A DNA stretch of 5,111 bases from Bacillota bacterium (GTDB lineage: Bacteria; Bacillota_E; JAJZYS01; JAILZS01). This document shows positions 1-5,111 of the stretch, piece by piece; the stretch's first letter is position 1; each line of letters begins with the position of its first letter. The stretch lies in NCBI GenBank assembly GCA_021817625.1, contig JAKASY010000207.1, positions 1-5,111 on the forward strand, in the 5' to 3' direction. The notes under the pieces are model-generated. The model was not told the DNA's origin and searched no databases. It worked only from the letters and a program-made list of their open reading frames with translations. A program made the position numbers and the translations under genes.

Positions 1-2
1 GC

Positions 3-1004
3 GCCGGCGCGCCGGCCACCGCCGGCGAGGTGGTGCTCACCCGCCGCCTGTCGGGCCTCGAGGCCGAGCTCACGACCGTCCAGCGCCAGCTGTGGGCGGT
101 GGGGGCGGCGGCGGCGCTCCTGTTCGCGGCCCTCGGCTTTCTCCTCGCGTCCAGCATCGCCGCGCCCGTCGAGCGCCTGACGCGCGCCGCGCGCCGGATG
201 TCGGCCGGCGACCTGGGCCAGCGGGTGTCCGAGCAGGGCGCCGGCGAGGTCGCCGCCCTCAGCCGCACGTTCAACGAGATGGCTGCGCGTGTGGCCGCCC
301 TCGACGCCTTGCGCCGCCGCTTCGTCGCCGACGCCGCGCACGAGCTGCGCACGCCGGTGGCGGGCATGCAGGCCCTGGCCGAGTCCCTGGCGTCCGGCAC
401 GGAGGCGGCCGGCCTGCCCGAGGACGTGCGCGCCGGCCTCCTCGGCATCCGACGGGAGAGCGAGCGCCTGTCTCGCCTGATCCAGCAGCTGCTTGCCCTG
501 GCCCGCCTCGAGAATCCGGGGATGCTCCTCAGCCTTCAGCGCCTGAAGCCTGGCGACACCCTGGGCGAGGCGCTGTGGCTCATCCGGCCGCTCCTCGCCG
601 AGCGCGGCGTGGAGGTGCGCCTCGCCGTGGACGACCGCGCCTGGGTCGACGCCGACCCGGACTGGCTGCACCGCGCCGTCCTCAACGTTCTGGAGAACGC
701 CGCGCGCTACGCGCCGCCTGGCCAGCCCCTGGACGTGGCCGTGCGGCGGGCAGGGGGCCGGGTGGAGATCGAGGTGGCCGACCGCGGCCCCGGTGTGCCG
801 GAGGCGGAGCTCCCCCGCCTGGGCGAGCGCTTCGCCCGCCTCTCCAGCGCGCGCGAGCGCGGCACGGGCGGCGCCGGTCTCGGCCTGGCGATCGTGCACG
901 ACGTCATCGCCCGCCACGGTGGCCGGGTGCGTTTCGCCAACCGGCCCGGCGGCGGCCTCGTCGTCTGCATCGAGCTGCCCGCCGCGGCGGGGGAGGGCGC
1001 ATGA
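3..1004 (+). CDS. Sensor histidine kinase, C-terminal part (5' end cut by window)
   Basis: This is the transmitter half of an OmpR-partner-type membrane sensor kinase, which autophosphorylates on histidine and passes the phosphate to a response regulator. The frame is open to the window edge. The GTG at 30 is probably internal, because the residues around it (GEVVLTRRLSGLEAEL) look like the tail of an extracytoplasmic sensor domain and only one membrane segment is visible (about 90-160). A HAMP domain follows (about 160-300). The HisKA H-box AAHELRTP has its phospho-accepting His at 339-341. In the ATPase domain, the N-box NVLENAARYAPP (about 684-719), G1 motif DRGPGVP (about 780-800), GERFARL F-box and G2 motif GTGGAGLGLAIV (about 864-899) are all intact, so the kinase core should be active. 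The stop overlaps the start of the next gene, suggesting coupled translation. No response regulator gene is visible in the window. The missing N-terminus would hold the first TM segment and sensor domain, so the signal is unknown. Confidence 0.5.
   Translation, partial: AGAPATAGEVVLTRRLSGLEAELTTVQRQLWAVGAAAALLFAALGFLLASSIAAPVERLTRAARRMSAGDLGQRVSEQGAGEVAALSRTFNEMAARVAALDALRRRFVADAAHELRTPVAGMQALAESLASGTEAAGLPEDVRAGLLGIRRESERLSRLIQQLLALARLENPGMLLSLQRLKPGDTLGEALWLIRPLLAERGVEVRLAVDDRAWVDADPDWLHRAVLNVLENAARYAPPGQPLDVAVRRAGGRVEIEVADRGPGVPEAELPRLGERFARLSSARERGTGGAGLGLAIVHDVIARHGGRVRFANRPGGGLVVCIELPAAAGEGA
991..996 (+). promoter_or_regulatory. Ribosome binding site deciding the start of the propeller gene
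   Basis: GGGAGG lies inside the last codons of the histidine kinase. Two ATG codons follow in tandem at 1001 and 1004. The gap is 4 nt to the first and 7 nt to the second. The 7-nt gap equals that of the strong site of the LCP gene at 4361, so 1004 is preferred, although 1001 cannot be excluded. Confidence 0.6.
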
Positions 1005-3112
1005 TGGCGCGTCTGGACGACGGCCCGCCCGCGGGCGAGCCGCGCTCGCCGTGGCGGCTCGTCCTCTCCCTCCTGCTCGCCGCCGCTGTCGTGGGAGCGG
1101 TCGCCGTGGCGGTCATGCTCAACCTTCCCGTGCGTCCGCCGACCGGGCTGACGAGCCCGTCGGGTACCGCGGCGGCGCCGGATATCGTCGCGGTCGCGCG
1201 CGGCCGTGTCGTCGCCCTGAGGCCCATGACCGCGCTCAGAGGCCGTCCCGCGGTGGCCGCGGACTTCGTCGACGCGACCGCGGGCTGGGCGATCGTTGGC
1301 TGCGGTGGGGCGCGCGCGACCGCGCCGTGCAGCGTCGCCCGCACGACCGACGGCGGCTTCAGCTGGCGGATCGAGTGGACGACGAGCCAGCAGCTCGCGG
1401 GCATCGCCTTCCCGAACGCCCGCGACGGCTACGCCTGGACGGGCAGCCGCGGCTGCGCCAACGCCGTCTGCCCCACGCGCCTTTTCGCCACGACAGACGG
1501 CGGCCGCACCTGGACCTTGCGGTTCGCCAGCGCCGCCGCCTGGTCGAGCATCGCGGTCACGGGGCCGTCCTCGCTGTGGGCCGTCGTGGGCGGAGTCCTC
1601 GCCGCCTCCTCGGACGGCGGCAGGTACTGGCGCACGGTCGCCACGCCCGGCTGCATCCCCCAGAGCGTGCGCTTCCGGGGCCGGAGCGGCGTCGTGGTGG
1701 GAAGCGGCGGCGCGGGCGTGTGCGCCCTTGCCTCGGGTGACGGGGGCGGCGTGTGGCGTCCCCTGCTCACCGGCCTTGACGCCCCCTCGGTCGCGCCCGC
1801 CTTCACCCGCTTCATCGCCGACTCGGGCCTGTCGAGCGCGCTCGGCGGGCCGGCGAGCGTGCAAAGCGACTGCGCCGAGGGGCGGGCGTGGCCCCAGGGC
1901 GGCGGGAGCGTGTGGCTGGTCGTGCGCTGCAGCTCGATCAACCCGGATATGCTGGCCATCCTGTACACCGCAGACGGCGGCGCGCACTGGCGCCTGGCGT
2001 GGGACACGGCCGGCTGCACCGGCGCCTGCCCGGCGCACGGCATGGGGGAGGACCCGCTTGGCTTCCTCGGCCGCATGGCATGGCGCACCGCACCCGGCGC
2101 CGTCGCCACCGCGACGGCCGTCGGCGCCCCGTTCCACGCTGGCGGGAGGCTGTGCGCCGCCGCCGCCTGCACGCCCGCGCTCCAGGTCCTGAGCGCGGAG
2201 CGCGCCGTGGCGGCCACCGCTCAGGGCGTGTTCGCCACGCTCGACGGCGGCCGAAGCTGGCAGCGCCTATGGCCGGCCGCGGGTCCGGGCCCGCTCGCCT
2301 CCGTCTCCCTGCTCTCCGCGGGCACGGGCCTGGCCGTGGCCGACCTCGATCCGGGCCGCATCCTGCGCTCGGACGACGGCGGCCACACGTGGCGCACGTG
2401 GGCTCGCCTGCCGGGCGGCTTCGCGGCGTCCCTCCTGGACTTCGTCTCGACGCGCGAGGGCTACGTCTACGGCACGCGCGACGGCCATCCGGCGCTCCTC
2501 GCCACCGACGACGGCGGCCGCACGTTTCGCGCGGTTCCCCTTCCGGCGAGCCAGGGCGGGCCCCTCGCGCTCTCGCGCGTGGCCTTCCGCACCGCCTTGT
2601 CCGGGCTCGTCCTGGACGTGTTCGGCAATGCCTGGCGCACGAGCGACGGCGGCCGGCACTGGCAGCTCCTCGCGCCCATGCCCCTCGGCCTGCCGCAGGC
2701 CGCAGCCTGGACGGGGCCGCGCACGCTGTTCGCGCTCGTCGCCTTCAAGCCGGCGGTGGCCGGCCGCGGCGCCTCCGGTCCGGGTCACTACGGCCTTGTC
2801 GAGTCGGCCGACGGCGCTGCGCAGTTCCGGCCTCTGGCGGCCTGGCCGTGGCCACCCGCGGCCGGCCAGTTTGACAGCGCGGTGCTGGCGGCCCGCGGCC
2901 AGAGCCTGTGGCTGTTCGCCTATGACGGCATGCTTGCGTCGAGCGACGGCGGCGCCTTCTGGACCCTCGCGCGCCTACCGCCGTCGCGCCTCGCGCCGAT
3001 CGACCTCGCGTTCGCGGACGACCGCTCGGGCTGGCTCTTGAGCGCGCGCGGCGCCCTCTTCGCCACGAGCGACGGCGGCACGACCTGGCGACAGGTCACG
3101 CGCCTGGGCTGA
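1004..3112 (+). CDS. Membrane-anchored Asp-box (BNR/YCF48-like) beta-propeller protein
   Basis: The protein is 702 residues from the ATG at 1004 (703 from 1001). A short N-terminus with Arg at 3, 14 and 18 is followed by one hydrophobic segment (about 19-39) without an evident cleavage site, then a Pro/Ser/Thr-rich linker (about 41-60). This predicts an N-in anchor with the rest outside the membrane. The body carries twelve Asp-boxes of the form S/T-x-D-G-G-x-x-W/F, at residues 114, 163, 202, 244, 322, 412, 456, 501, 546, 601, 646 and 688. Each is usually preceded by a G-W/L-x-V/A-type strand, as in YCF48, sortilin and sialidase propellers. Box 8 ends in Phe, and box 10 (SADGAAQF) is degenerate. 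Sialidase catalytic residues are not recognisable, so a binding or scaffold role is likelier than glycosidase activity. All twelve cysteines fall in residues 100-389. Overlap with the upstream kinase gene suggests co-expression and perhaps a sensory or accessory role, which is inference. Family assignment is firm; function and ligand are unknown. Confidence 0.92.
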   Translation: MARLDDGPPAGEPRSPWRLVLSLLLAAAVVGAVAVAVMLNLPVRPPTGLTSPSGTAAAPDIVAVARGRVVALRPMTALRGRPAVAADFVDATAGWAIVGCGGARATAPCSVARTTDGGFSWRIEWTTSQQLAGIAFPNARDGYAWTGSRGCANAVCPTRLFATTDGGRTWTLRFASAAAWSSIAVTGPSSLWAVVGGVLAASSDGGRYWRTVATPGCIPQSVRFRGRSGVVVGSGGAGVCALASGDGGGVWRPLLTGLDAPSVAPAFTRFIADSGLSSALGGPASVQSDCAEGRAWPQGGGSVWLVVRCSSINPDMLAILYTADGGAHWRLAWDTAGCTGACPAHGMGEDPLGFLGRMAWRTAPGAVATATAVGAPFHAGGRLCAAAACTPALQVLSAERAVAATAQGVFATLDGGRSWQRLWPAAGPGPLASVSLLSAGTGLAVADLDPGRILRSDDGGHTWRTWARLPGGFAASLLDFVSTREGYVYGTRDGHPALLATDDGGRTFRAVPLPASQGGPLALSRVAFRTALSGLVLDVFGNAWRTSDGGRHWQLLAPMPLGLPQAAAWTGPRTLFALVAFKPAVAGRGASGPGHYGLVESADGAAQFRPLAAWPWPPAAGQFDSAVLAARGQSLWLFAYDGMLASSDGGAFWTLARLPPSRLAPIDLAFADDRSGWLLSARGALFATSDGGTTWRQVTRLG
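1343..3088 (+). repeat. Twelve Asp-box repeats within the propeller gene
   Basis: The region from the first Asp-box (TTDGGFSW) to the last (TSDGGTTW) repeats with a period of mostly 39-55 residues, visible in DNA as recurring GACGGCGGC. Two intervals are wider: 78 residues between boxes 4 and 5, and 90 between boxes 5 and 6. Each would fit either an insertion or one extra blade that has lost its box. The repeats are diverged in sequence outside the box, so this is an old protein-level repeat rather than a recent DNA tandem array. Confidence 0.85.
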
Positions 3113-3144
3113 CGCGGCGTGCGGGCCGGGTCTGCGGGCGGTGC

Positions 3145-4113
3145 TCAGCGCTCGCCCACCACCGCTCGGCGGTAGCCGTCGTCGCACAGGTAGCGCTCGC
3201 CCGAGTCGGGCAGCACGGTGGCGACGACCGCCGCCGCACCGAGGGAGCGCGCGACACGCAGGGCGGCCGCCACGTTCGTGCCGCTCGACACGCCCACGAG
3301 CAGCCCCTCCTCCCGGGCGAGGCGGCGGGTCATGGCGTAGGCGTCCTCGTCCGAGACGGCCTGCACCTCGTCGATCAGGCTGAGGTCCAGAAGGTCGGGC
3401 ACGAAGCCCTCGCCGATGCCGAACTGGCGGTGGCGCCCGGGCGGCCGCCCGCTCAGGACCGCCGCGCCCTCCGGCTCGACGGCCACGATCCGGACGTGGG
3501 GATAGCGCCGGCGTAGGGCGTGTCCCACGCCGGTCAGGGTGCCGCCGGTGCCGACCGCGGCCACGAACGCGTCCAGACGGCCGCCGCCCAGCTGCTCGAG
3601 GAGCTCGCGACCCGTGCCCTTCTCGTGCGCGCGGGCGTTGGCCGGGTTCTCGAACTGGCCGCTCAGGTACGCGCCGGGAGAGGCGGCGGCCAGCACCAGG
3701 GCGCGCTCGCGACAGCGCGCCATGGTGTCGGCGATGGACGCCTCGGCCGGTACGGACACCACCTCGCCGCCGTAGGCCTCGATCATCCAGCGCCGCTCCG
3801 GCGGCACGTCGTCGGGCATGACGATGGTCACGTGGAAATCGAGCGCCGCCCCGAGCATGGCGAGGGAGACGCCCTCGTTGCCGCTGGACACCTCGACCAG
3901 CCGCCCGCCGACCGGAAGGTGGCCAAGGCGGCGCGCCTCCTCGACGATCGCCACGGCGGACCGGCTCTTGATGCTGCCGCCGGGATTGAGAAACTCCGCC
4001 TTGGCCACGAGCGTCGCCCCGACGGCGCGCCCGACGCGGTCGAGGTGGAGCAGCGGCGTGCCTCCCACGGCGGTCACGATGTCCGGTCGCGTCGAGCCAA
4101 TCAAGCTCACCAT
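3145..4113 (-). CDS. PLP-dependent cysteine synthase / CBS family enzyme (cysK-like)
   Basis: A complete 322-residue fold-type II PLP enzyme, the usual length for O-acetylserine sulfhydrylases, expected to make L-cysteine in the cytoplasm from an activated serine and sulfide. Visible motifs, in order, are GGTPLLHL (17-24), NPGGSIKSR with the PLP Schiff-base Lys49, the substrate loop SSGNEG (76-81), FENPAN (154-159), the PLP-phosphate loop GTGGT (188-192), GIGEGFVPD (232-240), SSGTN (276-280) holding the Ser that contacts the pyridine nitrogen, and LPDSGERYL (301-309). There is no C-terminal CBS regulatory domain. KSR replaces the common KDR, and SGNEG replaces SGNTG. From memory, a divergent Firmicutes group of cysteine synthase-family proteins shows similar changes (KSR, SGNQG, SSGTNVAAAL), so the exact substrate is uncertain and no symbol is given. 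The ATG at 4113 was chosen because the family begins just before GGTPL. The upstream Shine-Dalgarno is weak (GGGGGTGGG), and a GTG is present as codon 2. The gene converges on the propeller gene and diverges from the LCP gene, so it is probably monocistronic. Confidence 0.94.
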   Translation of the reverse strand: MVSLIGSTRPDIVTAVGGTPLLHLDRVGRAVGATLVAKAEFLNPGGSIKSRSAVAIVEEARRLGHLPVGGRLVEVSSGNEGVSLAMLGAALDFHVTIVMPDDVPPERRWMIEAYGGEVVSVPAEASIADTMARCRERALVLAAASPGAYLSGQFENPANARAHEKGTGRELLEQLGGGRLDAFVAAVGTGGTLTGVGHALRRRYPHVRIVAVEPEGAAVLSGRPPGRHRQFGIGEGFVPDLLDLSLIDEVQAVSDEDAYAMTRRLAREEGLLVGVSSGTNVAAALRVARSLGAAAVVATVLPDSGERYLCDDGYRRAVVGER

Positions 4114-4142
4114 CCGCCCACCCCCGCACGGCTGCGGGCGGC

Positions 4143-4166
4143 GCCTTAGCGCACCGCTCCTAAGGC
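4143..4166. promoter_or_regulatory. Inverted repeat GCCTTAG-N10-CTAAGGC, candidate operator
   Basis: Perfect 7-bp arms (4143-4149 and 4160-4166) are separated by 10 bp and end 29 bp upstream of the cysteine synthase ATG on the minus strand. The A/T-containing arms stand out in this GC-rich background. No T-run follows on either strand, so it is not an intrinsic terminator. A very weak promoter-like pair for the minus strand (TTCATG at 4196-4191, 16-bp gap, TAGCGT at 4174-4169) would place the repeat over the transcription start, as expected of a repressor site. It could equally be an mRNA hairpin in the leader. The regulator is unknown. Confidence 0.4.
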
Positions 4167-4226
4167 CTACGCTACGCGCCCGACCGCCGGCATGAAGGGC
4201 CGATCGTCCCTCCACGGCCGAACCTT

Positions 4227-4242
4227 CAGCGGTCAGCCGCTG
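4227..4242. repeat. Short perfect hairpin CAGCGG-TCAG-CCGCTG
   Basis: Six perfect base pairs close a 4-nt loop. On the + strand the stem can extend by one wobble and one U-A pair. It sits in the middle of the divergent intergenic region. There is no U-tract on either side, so it does not resemble a rho-independent terminator. On the minus strand it would lie in the leader of the cysteine synthase mRNA only if transcription starts upstream of 4242, which the sequence does not show. Confidence 0.35.
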
Positions 4243-4263
4243 GACGGTGGGCCGAGGCCGTCC
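4242..4263. repeat. Inverted repeat GGACGG-N10-CCGTCC
   Basis: Six-base arms (4242-4247 and 4258-4263) flank a 10-base loop. The repeat abuts the hairpin at 4227-4242 and shares base 4242 with it. The loop size equals that of the repeat at 4143-4166. In DNA this rich in G and C, such arms can occur by chance, so function is not established. Confidence 0.3.
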
Positions 4264-4282
4264 CGACCCTGCGTCCCCTTGT

Positions 4283-4293
4283 GACAACTTGTC
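4283..4293. promoter_or_regulatory. Palindrome GACAACTTGTC upstream of the LCP promoter
   Basis: A perfect 5-1-5 palindrome ends 18 bp upstream of the -35 element of the LCP promoter, in an A/T-richer patch. This position would suit an activator or an upstream operator. It is too short to name a regulator, and a chance origin is possible. Confidence 0.3.
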
Positions 4294-4311
4294 CGAGCGC
4301 GAGGCGTCGCG

Positions 4312-4340
4312 TTGAGGGGGTCCAGGGCCTGTGCTATGCT
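4312..4340 (+). promoter_or_regulatory. Extended -10 housekeeping-type promoter for the LCP gene
   Basis: TTGAGG (4312-4317) and TATGCT (4335-4340) are separated by exactly 17 bp, and the -10 is preceded by TG-C, giving an extended TGnTATnnT element. This is the best sigma-70/sigma-A-type match in the divergent region. Initiation would be expected about 7 bp after the -10 box, near 4347, which is at the very edge of the Shine-Dalgarno sequence and would leave a leader of only about 14 nt. Confidence 0.6.
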
Positions 4341-4347
4341 CCGCCGC

Positions 4348-4353
4348 AGGAGG
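4348..4353 (+). promoter_or_regulatory. Strong Shine-Dalgarno site fixing the GTG start of the LCP gene
   Basis: AGGAGG continues as AGGAGGTGG (4348-4356), a near-complete anti-16S match. It lies 7 nt before the GTG at 4361. It settles the start of the LCP gene despite the rare codon. Confidence 0.85.
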
Positions 4354-4360
4354 TGGCGCC

Positions 4361-5111
4361 GTGCGGGGCAAGCCCATCGCATGGCTGGTGGCGCTTGCGC
4401 TCTTCCTGGTCGGGTTCTTCGGGCGCGGCCTTGTGTCCGGCGGCCTCATGGCCAGCGGCAGCATCCCGGGAAACCCGAACTACCACGGACCGAACGCGGA
4501 CAAGAGCCCGAGCACCTTCACCGTGCTGCTCCTGGGCATCGACAACCGCCAGAAGCAGATCACGATCCAGCGCACCGACACGATCATGGTCGTGCACGTG
4601 AACACGAAGACGGGCGAGGTCCGCCTCATGTCCGTGCCGCGCGACACGATGGTGGGCATCCAGGGCCACGGCATCCAGAAGATCAACGCGGTGGCCGAAT
4701 TCCAGGGCGGGCCGATGGCCACGGTGGACGCCGTCAACCAGCTCCTCGGGACGAACATCCAGTACTACGTGCTCACGAACTTCGCCGGCTTTCAGGACGT
4801 GATCGACGCCCTCGGCTGCGTCGAGATCGACGTCCCGTCCGAGATGATCTACAACGCCTCGGACGTCCACATCCACCTGAACCCCGGCGTGCAGTGCCTG
4901 AACGGCACCGAGGCCCTGGACTTCGTGCGCTGGCGCGAGACCAAGCTCGGCGACATCGCGCGCACGCAGGACCAGCAGATGCTGATCAAGGCGGTCGCGC
5001 ACCGCCTGCTCACGCCGGGCGGCCTCGCCCGCCTGCCGCTCGTCGTGCCGGCGATGGGCCGCGCCGTCCAGACCAACCTGCCGGGCCACGCGCTCCTCAC
5101 GCTCATGGGCA
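4361..5111 (+). CDS. LytR-CpsA-Psr (LCP) family cell-wall glycopolymer ligase, 3' end cut by window
   Basis: LCP enzymes sit on the outer face of the membrane and transfer undecaprenyl-pyrophosphate-linked polymers, such as teichoic acids or capsule, to peptidoglycan. The visible 250 residues start at a GTG with a strong Shine-Dalgarno. A four-residue N-terminus precedes one membrane anchor (about 5-30) and a linker (31-52). The LCP domain then shows LLLGIDNR (56-63), RTDTIMVV (71-78), SVPRDTMV (91-98), QKINAV (106-111), a DALG-type segment (149-152), LNGTEALDFVRWR (180-192) and GDIARTQDQQ (198-206). The family's pyrophosphate- and metal-binding positions (Asp61, Arg63, Arg71, Asp73, Arg94, Asp95, Arg190, Arg192) are present, so it is probably active. 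Cys153 takes the place of Gly in the usual DALGGV, and Cys179 lies just before LNG, a possible disulfide pair. The frame stays open past the last base. The gene is divergent from the cysteine synthase and has its own promoter. The exact polymer substrate cannot be told. Confidence 0.95.
   Translation, partial: MRGKPIAWLVALALFLVGFFGRGLVSGGLMASGSIPGNPNYHGPNADKSPSTFTVLLLGIDNRQKQITIQRTDTIMVVHVNTKTGEVRLMSVPRDTMVGIQGHGIQKINAVAEFQGGPMATVDAVNQLLGTNIQYYVLTNFAGFQDVIDALGCVEIDVPSEMIYNASDVHIHLNPGVQCLNGTEALDFVRWRETKLGDIARTQDQQMLIKAVAHRLLTPGGLARLPLVVPAMGRAVQTNLPGHALLTLMG

Noticed and set aside
92..1000. Open frame continuing upstream of the propeller gene through the histidine kinase region, giving an apparent 1006-residue protein
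   Set aside because: The upstream part is Arg/Pro/Ala/Gly-rich and overlaps a well-conserved kinase frame. The GC-rich sequence simply lacks stops. The tandem ATG with a Shine-Dalgarno marks the true start.
707..2137. Long minus-strand open frame (476 residues) opposite the kinase and propeller genes
   Set aside because: Low-complexity Arg/Ala/Gly composition, no recognisable motif, and antisense to two genes with clear domains. It is a GC-skew shadow.
3136..3157. GGGCG...CGCCC inverted repeat at the end of the cysteine synthase gene as a terminator
   Set aside because: Only five paired bases with a poorly pairing interior and no T-tract on either strand. Such arms are expected by chance at this GC content.
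2975..4129. Minus-strand open frame (384 residues) overlapping the cysteine synthase gene
   Set aside because: It is an out-of-frame reading of the cysteine synthase gene, rich in Arg and Gly, with no family motifs.
4167..4193. Possible 8-codon upstream leader peptide (MPAVGRVA) on the minus strand
   Set aside because: It has no cysteine codons for attenuation, and the only GGAGGG upstream is about 14 nt away, too far for a good ribosome binding site.
4114..4464. N-terminal extension of the cysteine synthase frame up to 4464
   Set aside because: The extra residues have no similarity to the family and would overlap the LCP promoter and start. The family N-terminus fits the ATG at 4113.
4334..5089. 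Minus-strand open frame (251 residues) opposite the LCP gene
   Set aside because: The + strand frame from 4361 encodes an unmistakable LCP domain. The antisense frame has His/Asp/Val-rich composition that mirrors LCP codons.

Overview
The window is very GC-rich, with G or C at most third codon positions. It holds four protein genes packed closely, two of them cut by the window edges. A strong AGGAGG ribosome binding site, a GTG start and a LytR-CpsA-Psr (LCP) cell-wall glycopolymer ligase point to a Gram-positive-type (monoderm) bacterium. A high-GC Firmicutes lineage or an actinobacterium would both fit. This placement is an inference from general features, not a species identification.

Left block, + strand (3-3112): the 3' part of a membrane sensor histidine kinase (TM, HAMP, HisKA, HATPase) is followed, with overlapping stop and start codons, by a membrane-anchored extracytoplasmic protein. 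That second protein has twelve Asp-box (BNR/YCF48/sortilin-like) repeats and is probably a double beta-propeller. The two genes look translationally coupled. The response regulator expected beside such a kinase is not visible and may lie upstream of the window.

Middle, - strand (3145-4113): a complete PLP-dependent cysteine synthase/cystathionine beta-synthase family gene converges on the propeller gene with only 32 bp between stop codons. It keeps the PLP lysine and phosphate loop but has an altered substrate loop (SSGNEG instead of the usual TSGNTG).

Divergent intergenic region (4114-4360): 247 bp between the cysteine synthase and the LCP gene. It holds a convincing extended -10 promoter and a near-perfect Shine-Dalgarno site for the LCP gene, a small palindrome upstream of that promoter, several tandem inverted repeats, and a 7-bp inverted repeat just upstream of the cysteine synthase start.

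Right end, + strand (4361-5111, cut by the window end): the LCP-family gene, with the catalytic arginines and aspartates of the family and a putative disulfide pair.

No tRNA, rRNA, CRISPR array, insertion sequence or phage gene is visible. The genes are mostly envelope-facing (sensor kinase, anchored propeller, wall glycopolymer ligase) plus one cysteine-metabolism enzyme. I see no clear evidence of a new multi-gene system. The most unusual elements are the kinase-propeller pair, the one-sided cysteine pattern of the propeller protein, and the repeat-rich divergent regulatory region.
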